This document shows, piece after piece, positions 1 to 6,723 of a stretch of DNA of 10,053 bases. The translations under genes were made by a program, and so were the position numbers. The stretch is from contig CANFFA010000057.1 of the NCBI GenBank assembly GCA_947445425.1, positions 1-10,053 on the forward strand. The letters are read 5' to 3'. A model generated the notes under the pieces. The model was not told the DNA's origin and did no database searches. It saw nothing but the letters and a program-made list of their open reading frames with translations. This DNA comes from Paludibacteraceae bacterium (GTDB lineage: Bacteria > Bacteroidota > Bacteroidia > Bacteroidales > Paludibacteraceae). Each line of letters starts with the position of its first letter. Position 1 is the first letter of the stretch.

Positions 1-789
1 GACCAAGATTTAGAAAATGAACAAGCTCAAAAAATGGAAGCTAAAAAACAAAGTGAAATTGAAGAAACAGAGAGACTTGAACGAGAAAAGGAGCAACTTA
101 AAGAATCAAAACAATTATTTATACAAAAGTTAGATACTGATAACAATGGAGAAATCGACTTGATTGACAATGATTTTCCCAAATTGCTATCAAAATATCA
201 GAAAGATATTATTGCTATTGATAAAAGTTATATTCACCAATTCGTCAAAGTATCCAATTATATAAGTACAAAAAAGAATAATATCCAACAAATATTTAAA
301 TCAATAGATAAATCTAACTCGAAATCTAATTTAGATAAAATAGCAGAACTTATTCAAGGTCAGATTTATACTTACAACTTATTAGTTTTTCACTCTCTAA
401 ATATGATTGAAGCGTTGGTTGGTTCAGAAGATTTGATTACTTTTTATGAGATATATGAAAAGTTTGATAAAATTGGAATTTACAATTCGAATTGGGAAAA
501 TGAAGTGTCTAGTAAATTGACCTCTATTGGCTCAAATATATCAAGTTTAGGAAACAAGTTAGATTCATTACTAAATGCTATCGCAAAAATGGAGAAGAGT
601 ATTGTCTCTGAAATTAGCGATATGAATTATTCAGTTCAGGAATCATTTGGTGAATTGAATAACTCTCTTAGTGCAAGTTTGAAAAGCATCAACTCTTCAA
701 TTGATGTAAACAACTTGTTTACAGTTATAAATACCTATCAACTCTATAAAATTAACAAACAGACCAAATCCTTATTACCCCCAAATTAA
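1..789 (+). CDS. C-terminal part of a coiled-coil protein with an EF-hand loop (5' end outside window)
   Basis: The reading frame is open from base 1. The first ATG, at 34, lies inside a charged Glu/Lys/Gln-rich helix, so the true start is probably upstream. Numbering from that ATG, residues 34-45 form a textbook EF-hand loop (DTDNNGEIDLID), with Asp1, Asp3, Asn5, Gly6, Ile8, Asp9 and Asp12 in place. This implies binding of one calcium ion. It is a single loop, without the usual partner hand in the visible part. The remainder looks helical. Residues about 160-230 (repeated Ser, Leu, Ile, with SLGNKLDSLLNAI and ELNNSLSASLKSINSSI) look like coiled coil. No signal peptide or membrane span is visible, but the N-terminus is missing. 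The stop codon overlaps the next ATG by one base (TAATG), so translation is probably coupled. I do not recognise the family. The EF-hand is well supported; the function is unknown. Confidence 0.75.
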   Translation, partial: DQDLENEQAQKMEAKKQSEIEETERLEREKEQLKESKQLFIQKLDTDNNGEIDLIDNDFPKLLSKYQKDIIAIDKSYIHQFVKVSNYISTKKNNIQQIFKSIDKSNSKSNLDKIAELIQGQIYTYNLLVFHSLNMIEALVGSEDLITFYEIYEKFDKIGIYNSNWENEVSSKLTSIGSNISSLGNKLDSLLNAIAKMEKSIVSEISDMNYSVQESFGELNNSLSASLKSINSSIDVNNLFTVINTYQLYKINKQTKSLLPPN

Positions 790-1397
790 TGATAAACAGA
801 GAAACATACGGATTAATCGTTGACAATCCCATCTTAATGGATAGCGAAAATGCTGCAATAGCATATTTGGAAAGTCTGGTGACCAAAAAGGAAGGTTATC
901 ATTTTATCTATCACAAACTAACGGAATTCGATTTTAATATCTTTGACGGTAAAGAAAAAACCAATGAAAACACCTTAGATATTTATCAAATCTGTACGAA
1001 TGACGAGAAATTAATGACTTTGTTTTTTAATATCCACAGCGATAAATGTATATGGGTGCCACCAGCTTATTTTGAATTTGAATTTGACACTGTCATTATA
1101 TTCGAAAAAGAAGCGACGGCGAAGAGTGACCCTGTTTTCACTTCGGGTAAAGTGGATAAAAAGTATATTAGTGAATTCAGTTACATGAAGGAGGATGATT
1201 ATTTAAAGTATTTTGATAAGTATTTTCCTGAAAGTATGGAGCGTATTATATCTAATAATTGGGGCGTTAATTATAAAACAGACCATTTCCCATATATACT
1301 TTGGGATAAATGGGAAAAATGGAATGATGAAAATTCTTACAGATATTCTGGCTTGTGCATAGAGGAAAAAAGCTGTTTCGATAAAATAACACAATAG
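789..1397 (+). CDS. Uncharacterised protein, first of two tandem paralogues
   Basis: This is a 202-aa soluble-looking, acidic and aromatic-rich protein with no signal peptide or membrane segment. The ATG overlaps the preceding stop codon by one base, which supports the start. It is clearly paralogous to the gene at 1421-2035. Shared blocks include ETYGLI near the start, LESLVTK (about residues 28-34), DFN..DG (about 48-54), IYQICTN (about 65-71), a W.PPA.FEFE block (about 89-98) and a WGVNYK block (about 158-163). By eye, roughly half of the first 110 residues are identical; the last 40 or so differ. I do not recognise a named family. Tandem divergent copies beside a larger coiled-coil protein would fit an immunity-protein or adaptor role, but nothing in the sequence proves that. 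The gene is firm; no function is assigned. Confidence 0.8.
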   Translation: MINRETYGLIVDNPILMDSENAAIAYLESLVTKKEGYHFIYHKLTEFDFNIFDGKEKTNENTLDIYQICTNDEKLMTLFFNIHSDKCIWVPPAYFEFEFDTVIIFEKEATAKSDPVFTSGKVDKKYISEFSYMKEDDYLKYFDKYFPESMERIISNNWGVNYKTDHFPYILWDKWEKWNDENSYRYSGLCIEEKSCFDKITQ

Positions 1398-1420
1398 CAA
1401 CTTGTTAACAAAAAAATAGT

Positions 1421-2035
1421 ATGACCCAAGAAACTTATGGATTAATCGCAGAAAATCCAATTCGGTTAAACAGTGAGAAAGCAGCGATGGGATTTTTGGA
1501 AAGTTTGGTGACCAAGCACGATGGTTATCATATTTTATTTCATCGTTTGATGGAATATGATTTTAATTTATTAGATGGCGAAAAGAAAGCTATTGAGGCT
1601 AGTAGCTCCATTTACCAGATATGCACGAATAACCAGTCTATTATTACGGTATTTATAAATACAAATTCTTCGGAATGTTTGTGGGCTCCACCTGCACCTT
1701 TTGAATTTGAAAATGAAATTATTAGCATTTGCGACAAGGAAATGACCGAAGCTTGTGAGGGTGAATACAGCATGGTAAACGTGGAAAAGAAATATGTCAA
1801 TACAATTAGGAAGAACTGGACTGCAGATGATTATGACAAAATTGACCCTGATAGTCAAGAGTTTTTACTTTATCGAAGTTGGGGTGTAAACTACAAGATA
1901 GAAAATTTTCCACACGACCTTTTGAGTGCTTTTGTCGAAGAACATACGATTTGTTTATCTGATTTAACCACAGAAGAACTAGAGCAGCTAAATAAAGTGA
2001 AAGATGAAATGTTGGCAACTGATTATGAAATGTAA
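1421..2035 (+). CDS. Uncharacterised protein, second of two tandem paralogues
   Basis: This 204-aa protein is homologous to its left neighbour along most of its length, with the same ETYGLI, LESLVTK, IYQICTN, W.PPAPFEFE and SWGVNYK blocks. It has its own acidic C-terminal helix (LSDLTTEELEQLNKVKDEM, about residues 179-197) that the first copy lacks. The variable region around residues 105-155 differs strongly between the copies while the N-terminal half stays similar. This is the pattern expected after an old duplication followed by specialisation of one face. It begins 23 bases after the stop of the first copy and ends 18 bases before the next gene, so it belongs to the same transcription unit. 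There are no membrane segments. The family is not recognised and the function is unknown. Confidence 0.8.
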   Translation: MTQETYGLIAENPIRLNSEKAAMGFLESLVTKHDGYHILFHRLMEYDFNLLDGEKKAIEASSSIYQICTNNQSIITVFINTNSSECLWAPPAPFEFENEIISICDKEMTEACEGEYSMVNVEKKYVNTIRKNWTADDYDKIDPDSQEFLLYRSWGVNYKIENFPHDLLSAFVEEHTICLSDLTTEELEQLNKVKDEMLATDYEM

Positions 2036-2053
2036 GTTTGAATTAAAAATAAT

Positions 2054-2395
2054 ATGATACTAATCATCCCTCAAATAAAATCATTAGGTATTTCGGGTAT
2101 AACGCTATTTCCATTTATTATATTGAAAGACAAGCATCTCAAACAGGATAGACGAATTATGAATCACGAAAAGATACATATCCGTCAACAATTGGAATTA
2201 TTAATTGTCCCATTTTATCTGTTATATCTTTGTGAATTTGCTGTTGGTTTAATCAAATATAAAAATAGAATGACTGCTTATATGAATATCTCCTTTGAAC
2301 AAGAGGCGTATAAATATGATTCAGATTTTTCATATTTGTCGAAAAGGAAAATATGGGCGTGGTGTAATATAGTTCATTTTCGTATGTTTAAATAG
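2054..2395 (+). CDS. Small membrane-associated protein with an HExxH motif (zincin-like)
   Basis: This 113-aa protein carries HEKIH at residues 38-42, the zinc-ligand and catalytic-Glu pattern of zincin metallopeptidases. FEQEAY at 81-86 offers Glu84 as a plausible third ligand. Between them lies a hydrophobic stretch (about 49-67, LLIVPFYLLYLCEFAVGL) that could span or dip into the membrane. The N-terminus (residues 1-24) is also hydrophobic. I have a general memory of similar short HE(K)IH proteins as hypotheticals in Flavobacteriia, but cannot name a family. If active it would be a very small intramembrane or membrane-bound peptidase. It may equally be a non-catalytic relic, since the minimal zincin fold is usually longer. 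It is the last gene of the left-hand run, 18 bases after the previous stop. Confidence 0.7.
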   Translation: MILIIPQIKSLGISGITLFPFIILKDKHLKQDRRIMNHEKIHIRQQLELLIVPFYLLYLCEFAVGLIKYKNRMTAYMNISFEQEAYKYDSDFSYLSKRKIWAWCNIVHFRMFK

Positions 2396-2422
2396 AAAAT
2401 GATGATAAAGGAAAAAGGAAGT

Positions 2423-2452
2423 CACCCTTACAAAATATATTTTGTAAGAGTG
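2423..2452. repeat. 30-bp near-perfect palindrome
   Basis: The two 15-base arms are complementary except for one pair (2426/2449), centred between 2437 and 2438 on a TATA-like core. It lies 28 bases after the stop of the HExxH gene. As RNA it would form a long AU-rich hairpin, but no T-tract follows on either strand, so it is not a standard intrinsic terminator. It could end the left operon by a Rho-dependent or processing route, or be a protein-binding palindrome. The structure is certain; the role is unknown. Confidence 0.5.
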
Positions 2453-2511
2453 TAGCGGATTTAAATCTTGTTATTTGAGTTTAATACCTTACCTTTTGGT
2501 AATTTCAGATC

Positions 2512-2519
2512 TAGTTTTG
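2512..2519 (+). promoter_or_regulatory. Possible -7 element (TAGTTTTG) upstream of the packaging operon
   Basis: TAGTTTTG matches the Bacteroidota primary-sigma -7 consensus TAnnTTTG. No TTG lies at the expected distance of about 20 bases upstream; the nearest, at 2496-2498, is too close. A transcript from here would run straight into the terminator hairpin at 2535-2561 before reaching the ATG at 2626. A second, weaker match (TTCCTTTG, 2591-2598) lies nearer the gene. Neither is convincing alone. Confidence 0.2.
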
Positions 2520-2527
2520 CATATGTA

Positions 2528-2587
2528 ATTTATAGCTTCACAGAAATGTGAGGCTTTTTTTATGTCTTTTTTTCGGTAATTACATTC
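2528..2587. repeat. Left copies of two short sequences that recur on the far side of the packaging module
   Basis: ATTTATAGCTTCACA at 2528-2542 recurs with one mismatch at 6612-6626. GTAATTACATTC at 2576-2587 recurs exactly at 6474-6485. Both pairs are in direct orientation and their order is reversed on the right side. Short AT-rich matches of this kind can occur by chance in 10 kb, so this is a pointer to possible module boundaries rather than a proven attachment site. Confidence 0.3.
2535..2561 (+). terminator. Intrinsic terminator with GAAA tetraloop
   Basis: GCTTCACA and TGTGAGGC form an 8-bp stem (one G-U pair) closed by a GAAA loop of the stable GNRA class, followed directly by seven T residues. 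It separates the AT-rich left operon from the packaging operon. It would insulate the latter, or act in its leader if transcription starts near 2525. Confidence 0.8.
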
Positions 2588-2625
2588 TCATTCCTTTGTA
2601 TCAGTTTAATTTAAAGCAAAATAAA

Positions 2626-3372
2626 ATGACTTACAAAGAGCAGGTAAAAGAGTGGTTGAGTACAGACCCAAACCAAAGAGACTTAGAATTTGGGGCAAAA
2701 TTAATGTTGCAGGGTAATCGCAACAAGATTCTACATCAAAATGTAATCAAGAAATCAAATTTCGACAAGATTGAATACGAACTCACCAAAATCATGGGCG
2801 AGGAGAATCGGAACAACGACCAGGCAGTTGTCGCAAAAATGGTTTTGCAAGTTGTCGCCAATGAAGCCACCCAGCCAGAAGAAACGAAAGGTAAACGAGC
2901 TGACCATGAAACGCTTCCCGAAGCCATTCAAGCCCTATATGAAAAGAACTTGCAGATTTACCCCGAAATGCGCTCCTTACATGAAAGGTTGAAAGTGTTA
3001 AGCGAAACAGCCACTGCTACCGAACGCTTGCCATTCCTTAAAAGATTATTGTCGCTCGATCAAGAATTACGGGACAATTGGAATTTGTACGATGGCTTTG
3101 ATGTGAATGCCATTGCTTCCGACTCTCCCAATGAATCTGAAATTCCAAACGAACCAACCAAAATTGATGCCAAGCGTGTTTCCGCTAACCGCAAATACCT
3201 GAGCGATAACAAAGCCAAATTAGCAGCCATTATCCAAGAACAAAATGCCGAAAAGGCAACCGAACTCTTGGATAAAATGCAAATTCGTTTCAACGAATTA
3301 ATCGAAAATGGAGAAACATTCGCCACCGACCAAGTGGCTGAACTCAAAGAATTGGGTTTGAATGTTGAATAA
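2626..3372 (+). CDS. Uncharacterised protein leading the phage packaging operon
   Basis: This is a 248-aa soluble, largely helical and charged protein. I chose ATG 2626 over the in-frame GTG at 2548 because the latter lies inside the terminator stem and would add an implausible hydrophobic leader. The N-terminal half has a compact block (GNRNKILHQNVI, then NFDKIEYELTKI, about residues 30-56). The middle has a helical repeat-like stretch (LHERLKVLSETATATERLPFL, about 120-140). The C-terminus contains an Asn/Lys/Ala-rich helical region (about 182-225). Its last 11 bases overlap the start of the PLD-like gene, so it is translationally coupled to the packaging genes and presumably acts with them, perhaps as an assembly, scaffold or packaging accessory protein. 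I do not recognise the family and assign no function. Confidence 0.8.
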   Translation: MTYKEQVKEWLSTDPNQRDLEFGAKLMLQGNRNKILHQNVIKKSNFDKIEYELTKIMGEENRNNDQAVVAKMVLQVVANEATQPEETKGKRADHETLPEAIQALYEKNLQIYPEMRSLHERLKVLSETATATERLPFLKRLLSLDQELRDNWNLYDGFDVNAIASDSPNESEIPNEPTKIDAKRVSANRKYLSDNKAKLAAIIQEQNAEKATELLDKMQIRFNELIENGETFATDQVAELKELGLNVE

Positions 3373-3907
3373 TATCGACCAACAGTTAAAACCCATTGGC
3401 CCCAATTATGTTGGGGCGTATCTGGGAACAGGTATTCAACTGTATAACCGGCTGGAATGGACATTGAAACAAACCGGTAAGGCCGATATTACGGTAATGA
3501 CATTCTCCATTTCCGAAGAGTTCATTCGCAAGATATGGATATTGAAACAAAAGGATTTGATTGGCAATATTACTGTATTGCTTGATTTTAAGGCGGTACA
3601 GAAAACCCAAAAACTCATCGGTTTTGCTGGAAATGTATTTTCTGAAATGTACTACGCCAAGACACATGCCAAGTTGGTGTTGGTAGAAAATGATATGCAC
3701 CAAATCAGCATTACAGGCAGTCAGAATTTCACCAAAGGAAACCGCGAGGAGAGCGGAATCATCATGAATGACCCCACGGTATTTTTAAAATACAAAACCG
3801 AAATCAACCGTATTAAATCCCAATCCGTGAAACATGGCTCAGCTGATGATTTTGAGCAGCCCTACACACCAAAAGTAAGAAAACGAACCGATAAAATGCA
3901 GAGCTAA
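3362..3907 (+). CDS. Phospholipase D-like protein with a single HKD motif
   Basis: This 181-aa protein has one PLD-superfamily active site: His102-x-Lys104 (THAKLVLVEND), then GSQN at 119-122 and NREESG at 127-132, with a glutamate where the motif expects one. The usual Asp after HxK(x)4 is Glu109 here. Single-HKD proteins (Nuc endonuclease, BfiI-type domains) work as dimers that form one catalytic centre. Substrates in the superfamily include DNA and phospholipids, so a nuclease is plausible. Upstream lies an alternating strand/helix fold (TVMTFSISEEFI, ITVLLDF). The basic tail (PKVRKRTDK) could bind nucleic acid. The start overlaps the previous gene by 11 bases and the stop is one base before the next ATG. 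Its place directly before the terminase genes suggests a role in packaging or in processing phage or host DNA; that is inference. Confidence 0.75.
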   Translation: MLNNIDQQLKPIGPNYVGAYLGTGIQLYNRLEWTLKQTGKADITVMTFSISEEFIRKIWILKQKDLIGNITVLLDFKAVQKTQKLIGFAGNVFSEMYYAKTHAKLVLVENDMHQISITGSQNFTKGNREESGIIMNDPTVFLKYKTEINRIKSQSVKHGSADDFEQPYTPKVRKRTDKMQS

Positions 3908-3908
3908 A

Positions 3909-4190
3909 ATGGAAATAGACCAAAATCAATTGGCTCTGATAGAAGAGTATGCAGGCTGTTTGATGAATATCTGCGACATTGCCGTTTTGTTGGGATTGGA
4001 CGAAGATAAATTGAGGGAGGAAATTGGAAATAAGTACAGTCCAATATCCAAAGCCTACCGAAAAGCGAAAGCCGAGGTGGTATTCGAACTCCGAAAACAA
4101 GAGATTGAAATGGCTAAATTGGGTGCACCACAAGCGGTGGAGCTGATACAGAGATACATCATCGACCAGAAAATACAGGAGAATGGCTAA
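3909..4190 (+). CDS. Small helix-turn-helix protein, terminase small subunit-like
   Basis: This 93-aa protein has a probable helix-turn-helix at about residues 16-40 (ICDIAVLLGLDEDKLREEI). A basic helix follows (SKAYRKAKAEVVFELRKQ, about 47-64), then a short helix rich in Ala and Gln. The order HTH, then a YRKAKAE-type helix with an ALR/ELRK segment, resembles the DNA-recognition part of many phage small terminase subunits. It starts one base after the PLD-like gene and overlaps the next gene by 8 bases. It probably binds the packaging site or a regulator site on the phage DNA. A transcriptional regulator is the main alternative. Confidence 0.6.
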   Translation: MEIDQNQLALIEEYAGCLMNICDIAVLLGLDEDKLREEIGNKYSPISKAYRKAKAEVVFELRKQEIEMAKLGAPQAVELIQRYIIDQKIQENG

Positions 4191-4773
4191 ACAACAGACT
4201 TTTGAGATGTGCCGGATACATTTGTACGATGATGAAACGAAACTGCTTCATTTGGCTACGGAACAGCGCAACCGTCTAAAACGAATACGGTCGGCCTATA
4301 CGCTGTGGAACGATTATCCGAATAAAAAGCCAAGGGAGATAATCGACCACCTGATTCACTTTTTTGAGGTAGAGAAATCACAAGCCTATGAAGATGTACG
4401 GATTATTCAAGAGCTGTTGGGTGAAATCAACAAAGCATCCAAAGATTGGCACCGCTTCAAGTTCAACAATATGGTCCACAAGGCTTTTGAAATTGCGGAA
4501 CTTAAACAAGATGCCGATGCCATGCAAAAGGCAGCCAATACCTACGCTAAATTCAACCAATTAGACAAAGAGGAGGTCACGGCAGTTCCTTGGGAGGATA
4601 TCATTCCTCAGCTCTTTGAACCGAGTGAAGACCCTACTTTATTGGGAATAAAACCAATCAAAAACATTCGAGAAAGAATTGATTATCTGAAGAACAAATT
4701 CAATCAAGATATTCAAGATGTGACCTATGAGGATATTGACATTCAACAATTAGAAAAATATGCCACCGAGTAA
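4183..4773 (+). CDS. Probable terminase small subunit
   Basis: This 196-aa protein lies immediately upstream of the large terminase and overlaps its start by 14 bases, the classical position of the small subunit. Residues about 46-80 (PNKKPREIIDHLIHFFEVEKSQAYEDVRIIQ region) look like a helix-turn-helix that recognises DNA. The following helices (HRFKFNNMVHKAFEIAELKQDADAMQKAANTY region, about 90-125) fit an oligomerisation domain. The acidic C-terminus (DVTYEDIDIQQLEKY) could contact the large subunit. The start overlaps the preceding small HTH gene by 8 bases, with an AGGAG just before it. The assignment rests on context and helical layout more than on a diagnostic motif. Two small HTH proteins in a row means one of them may have another job. 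Confidence 0.6.
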   Translation: MAKQQTFEMCRIHLYDDETKLLHLATEQRNRLKRIRSAYTLWNDYPNKKPREIIDHLIHFFEVEKSQAYEDVRIIQELLGEINKASKDWHRFKFNNMVHKAFEIAELKQDADAMQKAANTYAKFNQLDKEEVTAVPWEDIIPQLFEPSEDPTLLGIKPIKNIRERIDYLKNKFNQDIQDVTYEDIDIQQLEKYATE

Positions 4774-6412
4774 GGAAGTCAAGAAAATCTATTTCAACGC
4801 CCCACAGCAAAGAGTGATGTTTACCGGTGCAAATACTTCAGTGGTGGTCGGTGGAAGACGTTTGGGGAAGTCGCACGGCATTGTGGCGCCGTTTACACTT
4901 CGCAATTTGCAAAGAATGCCACGCTCCAGCGGTGCGTTTGTCTGCTCCACTTTTCAGCAGGGTTTGACCCGGACTGTTCCCGGTACTTTGGCGGCATTGG
5001 AGTCATTTGGCTATAAACGGAATCTGCATTTTTATGTAGGTCGCAAACCACCCAAGTCAGCCAATTTTGCCGACCCCATGATCAAGCCGGAGAGTTACGA
5101 CCATGTGATTGCCTGGTACAATGGGAGTATTCAATACATCATTTCACAGGATGGCGTTGGGACTTCCAATTCACTAACCTTGGATTATCTGATTATGGAT
5201 GAAGCCAAGTTGTTGGATTTTGATAAGTTGAAATCAGAAACTTTTCCAGCCAATGGCGGTTTCCGTGGTCATTTCGGACATTTGCCATACCACCACAGCC
5301 AATTGATTGTTTCGGATATGCCCACCACTAAAAAGGGAAGTTGGTTTTTGACCTATGAGGACAAATGCGACAATGAACTGATAGAAGTGATTCACGCCAT
5401 TATTCATGAAAAATGGCGACTAATGGACAAACTCAAAAGCTTTCAGGCCAAAGGAGAAGAACCAAAGCCTTATATCATAAAGGAGTACAAACGTTTGTGT
5501 AAAGACCTTGCAGAGCTGCAAAGTGTGGCAGTTGACTATAATGTATTCAGTAGTATTGAAAACCTGCAGGTATTGGGGGAAGCCTATATCAAGCAAATGA
5601 AACGTGATCTTCCACCTTTGGTGTTTCAGACCTCCATTCTTTGCAAAAAGGTGGGATTGCTCAAAGATGGGTTTTACAATAACCTCAAGGAGAACGAACA
5701 TTATTACACGGCTTTTGATAACAGCTATCTGCAAAGCCTGGAGTATAATTTCGACAAAACCAAGGAAATCAATTGCCTGCAAGATGGCGACCTTGACCGT
5801 AATGCCCCGATTTGCATCAGTATGGATTACAATGCGAATATCAATTGGATAGTGGCAGCACAAAGGCAAGGCGTAAAAATGAAAGTGCTGAAATCCTTCT
5901 ATGTGAAGTACGACCGCAAAATTGTGGAATTGGTCAATGATTTTTGCAAGTACTACCAAAAGCAGCACCGCAAAGAGGTAATTTACTACTATGACAATAC
6001 CGCTTTGGGGAGTAATTACGCCGTGAATTCGGACGATTTTGCATCGGTGGTGATGAAGACCTTCAAGAACAACAAGTGGGCTGTAAAGGGGGTACACATT
6101 GGTAATCCATTACCCCACATCGAGAAGCACGGCTTAATCAACGATGCGCTCAAAAGGCGTGGAAAGCTATTCCCGATGTTCAACCGTGACAACAACGAAG
6201 CCCTTTTGCTGGCAATGGAACAGTGCAGCATCTACCAAGGTCCGAATGGTTTCAAAAAGGACAAGCGTGGGGAAAAGCTCAGCGAGAGCGAGGAAGATAA
6301 ACTCGAAAACCGTACCGATGGCACTGATGCTTTCGATTCATTGTTTATCGGTATGACGAACTTCCCGACTGAAATGGCCTTTGGAGGGGGAATGGTGAGT
6401 TCATGGGTATAA
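4760..6412 (+). CDS. Phage terminase large subunit (packaging ATPase and nuclease)
   Basis: This is the motor that cuts concatemeric phage DNA and pumps it into the prohead. At 550 aa it has normal family length. The N-terminal ATPase shows Walker A GGRRLGKS at 31-38, with the Gly-rich, Arg-containing form typical of terminases, and Walker B LDYLIMDEAK at 141-150 (Asp147, catalytic Glu148). The C-terminal RNase H-like nuclease has the expected metal-binding acids: Asp356 in SMDYN, Asp412 in YYYDNTA, and Asp523/Asp526 in TDGTDAFDSLF. The gene appears intact, with no frameshift. It is coupled to the gene upstream by a 14-base overlap and followed within about 16 bases by a terminator hairpin. 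Normally a portal gene would come next; none does here. Confidence 0.93.
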   Translation: MPPSKEVKKIYFNAPQQRVMFTGANTSVVVGGRRLGKSHGIVAPFTLRNLQRMPRSSGAFVCSTFQQGLTRTVPGTLAALESFGYKRNLHFYVGRKPPKSANFADPMIKPESYDHVIAWYNGSIQYIISQDGVGTSNSLTLDYLIMDEAKLLDFDKLKSETFPANGGFRGHFGHLPYHHSQLIVSDMPTTKKGSWFLTYEDKCDNELIEVIHAIIHEKWRLMDKLKSFQAKGEEPKPYIIKEYKRLCKDLAELQSVAVDYNVFSSIENLQVLGEAYIKQMKRDLPPLVFQTSILCKKVGLLKDGFYNNLKENEHYYTAFDNSYLQSLEYNFDKTKEINCLQDGDLDRNAPICISMDYNANINWIVAAQRQGVKMKVLKSFYVKYDRKIVELVNDFCKYYQKQHRKEVIYYYDNTALGSNYAVNSDDFASVVMKTFKNNKWAVKGVHIGNPLPHIEKHGLINDALKRRGKLFPMFNRDNNEALLLAMEQCSIYQGPNGFKKDKRGEKLSESEEDKLENRTDGTDAFDSLFIGMTNFPTEMAFGGGMVSSWV

Positions 6413-6427
6413 TAAAATACAAAATGT

Positions 6428-6463
6428 AGACAGCTGGTAAGTGTTAGGACTTATCGGCTGTCT
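6428..6463 (+). terminator. Hairpin terminator of the packaging operon
   Basis: GACAGCTGGTAAGT (6429-6442) pairs with ACTTATCGGCTGTC (6449-6462) over 14 bp with two G-U pairs and a 6-base loop; one more A-T pair extends the base. The downstream run is only TGTGTTT, so termination may be incomplete. It starts 16 bases after the terminase stop codon and marks the end of the operon. Confidence 0.65.
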
Positions 6464-6473
6464 GTGTTTAAAT

Positions 6474-6626
6474 GTAATTACATTCCAATTACCTAACTTC
6501 AAGTAAACTAAATATTTCTCAGAAATATGGATATTAGTCCCTTAAAAATTCGGGGTACCAAATTTTTTGAGCCCTAATGGCATTTTTACCGCCCTTTTTC
6601 GTTTTCGGTGTATTTATAGCTTTACA
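6474..6626. repeat. Right copies of the two short module-flanking sequences
   Basis: GTAATTACATTC at 6474-6485 is identical to 2576-2587. ATTTATAGCTTTACA at 6612-6626 matches 2528-2542 at 14 of 15 positions. A related GGTAATTACA occurs at 6751-6760. Together with the left copies they bracket the packaging operon at a distance of about 4 kb. Chance similarity is not excluded. Confidence 0.3.
6512..6528. repeat. 17-bp perfect palindrome, operator-like
   Basis: ATATTTCT and AGAAATAT are perfect inverted 8-base arms around a single C. The size and symmetry fit a dimeric repressor site. There is no adjacent gene start except the doubtful short ORF after it, so the target is unclear. Confidence 0.35.
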
Positions 6627-6723
6627 ATAGAGTTACAAATGCACCGTGTTTCGTTTGTGGCTCTATTTCAAGCGATTTGATAAACTGCATCACGCACAAA
6701 TACAAGCCCGCAAATCAAACGTA

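Noticed and set aside
2548..2625. N-terminal extension of the packaging leader gene from GTG 2548
   Set aside because: The GTG lies within the 3' arm of a strong terminator and the added residues are encoded by its T-tract. ATG 2626 is the natural start.
3060..3464. 134-codon open frame on the minus strand
   Set aside because: It is antisense across the junction of two coupled + strand genes and is explained by their codon pattern.
5420..6097. 225-codon open frame on the minus strand
   Set aside because: It lies entirely antisense to the terminase large subunit, whose catalytic motifs are intact. The translated product is His/Val/Ile-rich without a recognisable domain.
6526..6576. Short frame starting MDISPLKIRG after the terminase, possible portal remnant
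   Set aside because: Only 16 codons, too short to compare. No portal-like sequence continues in any frame.
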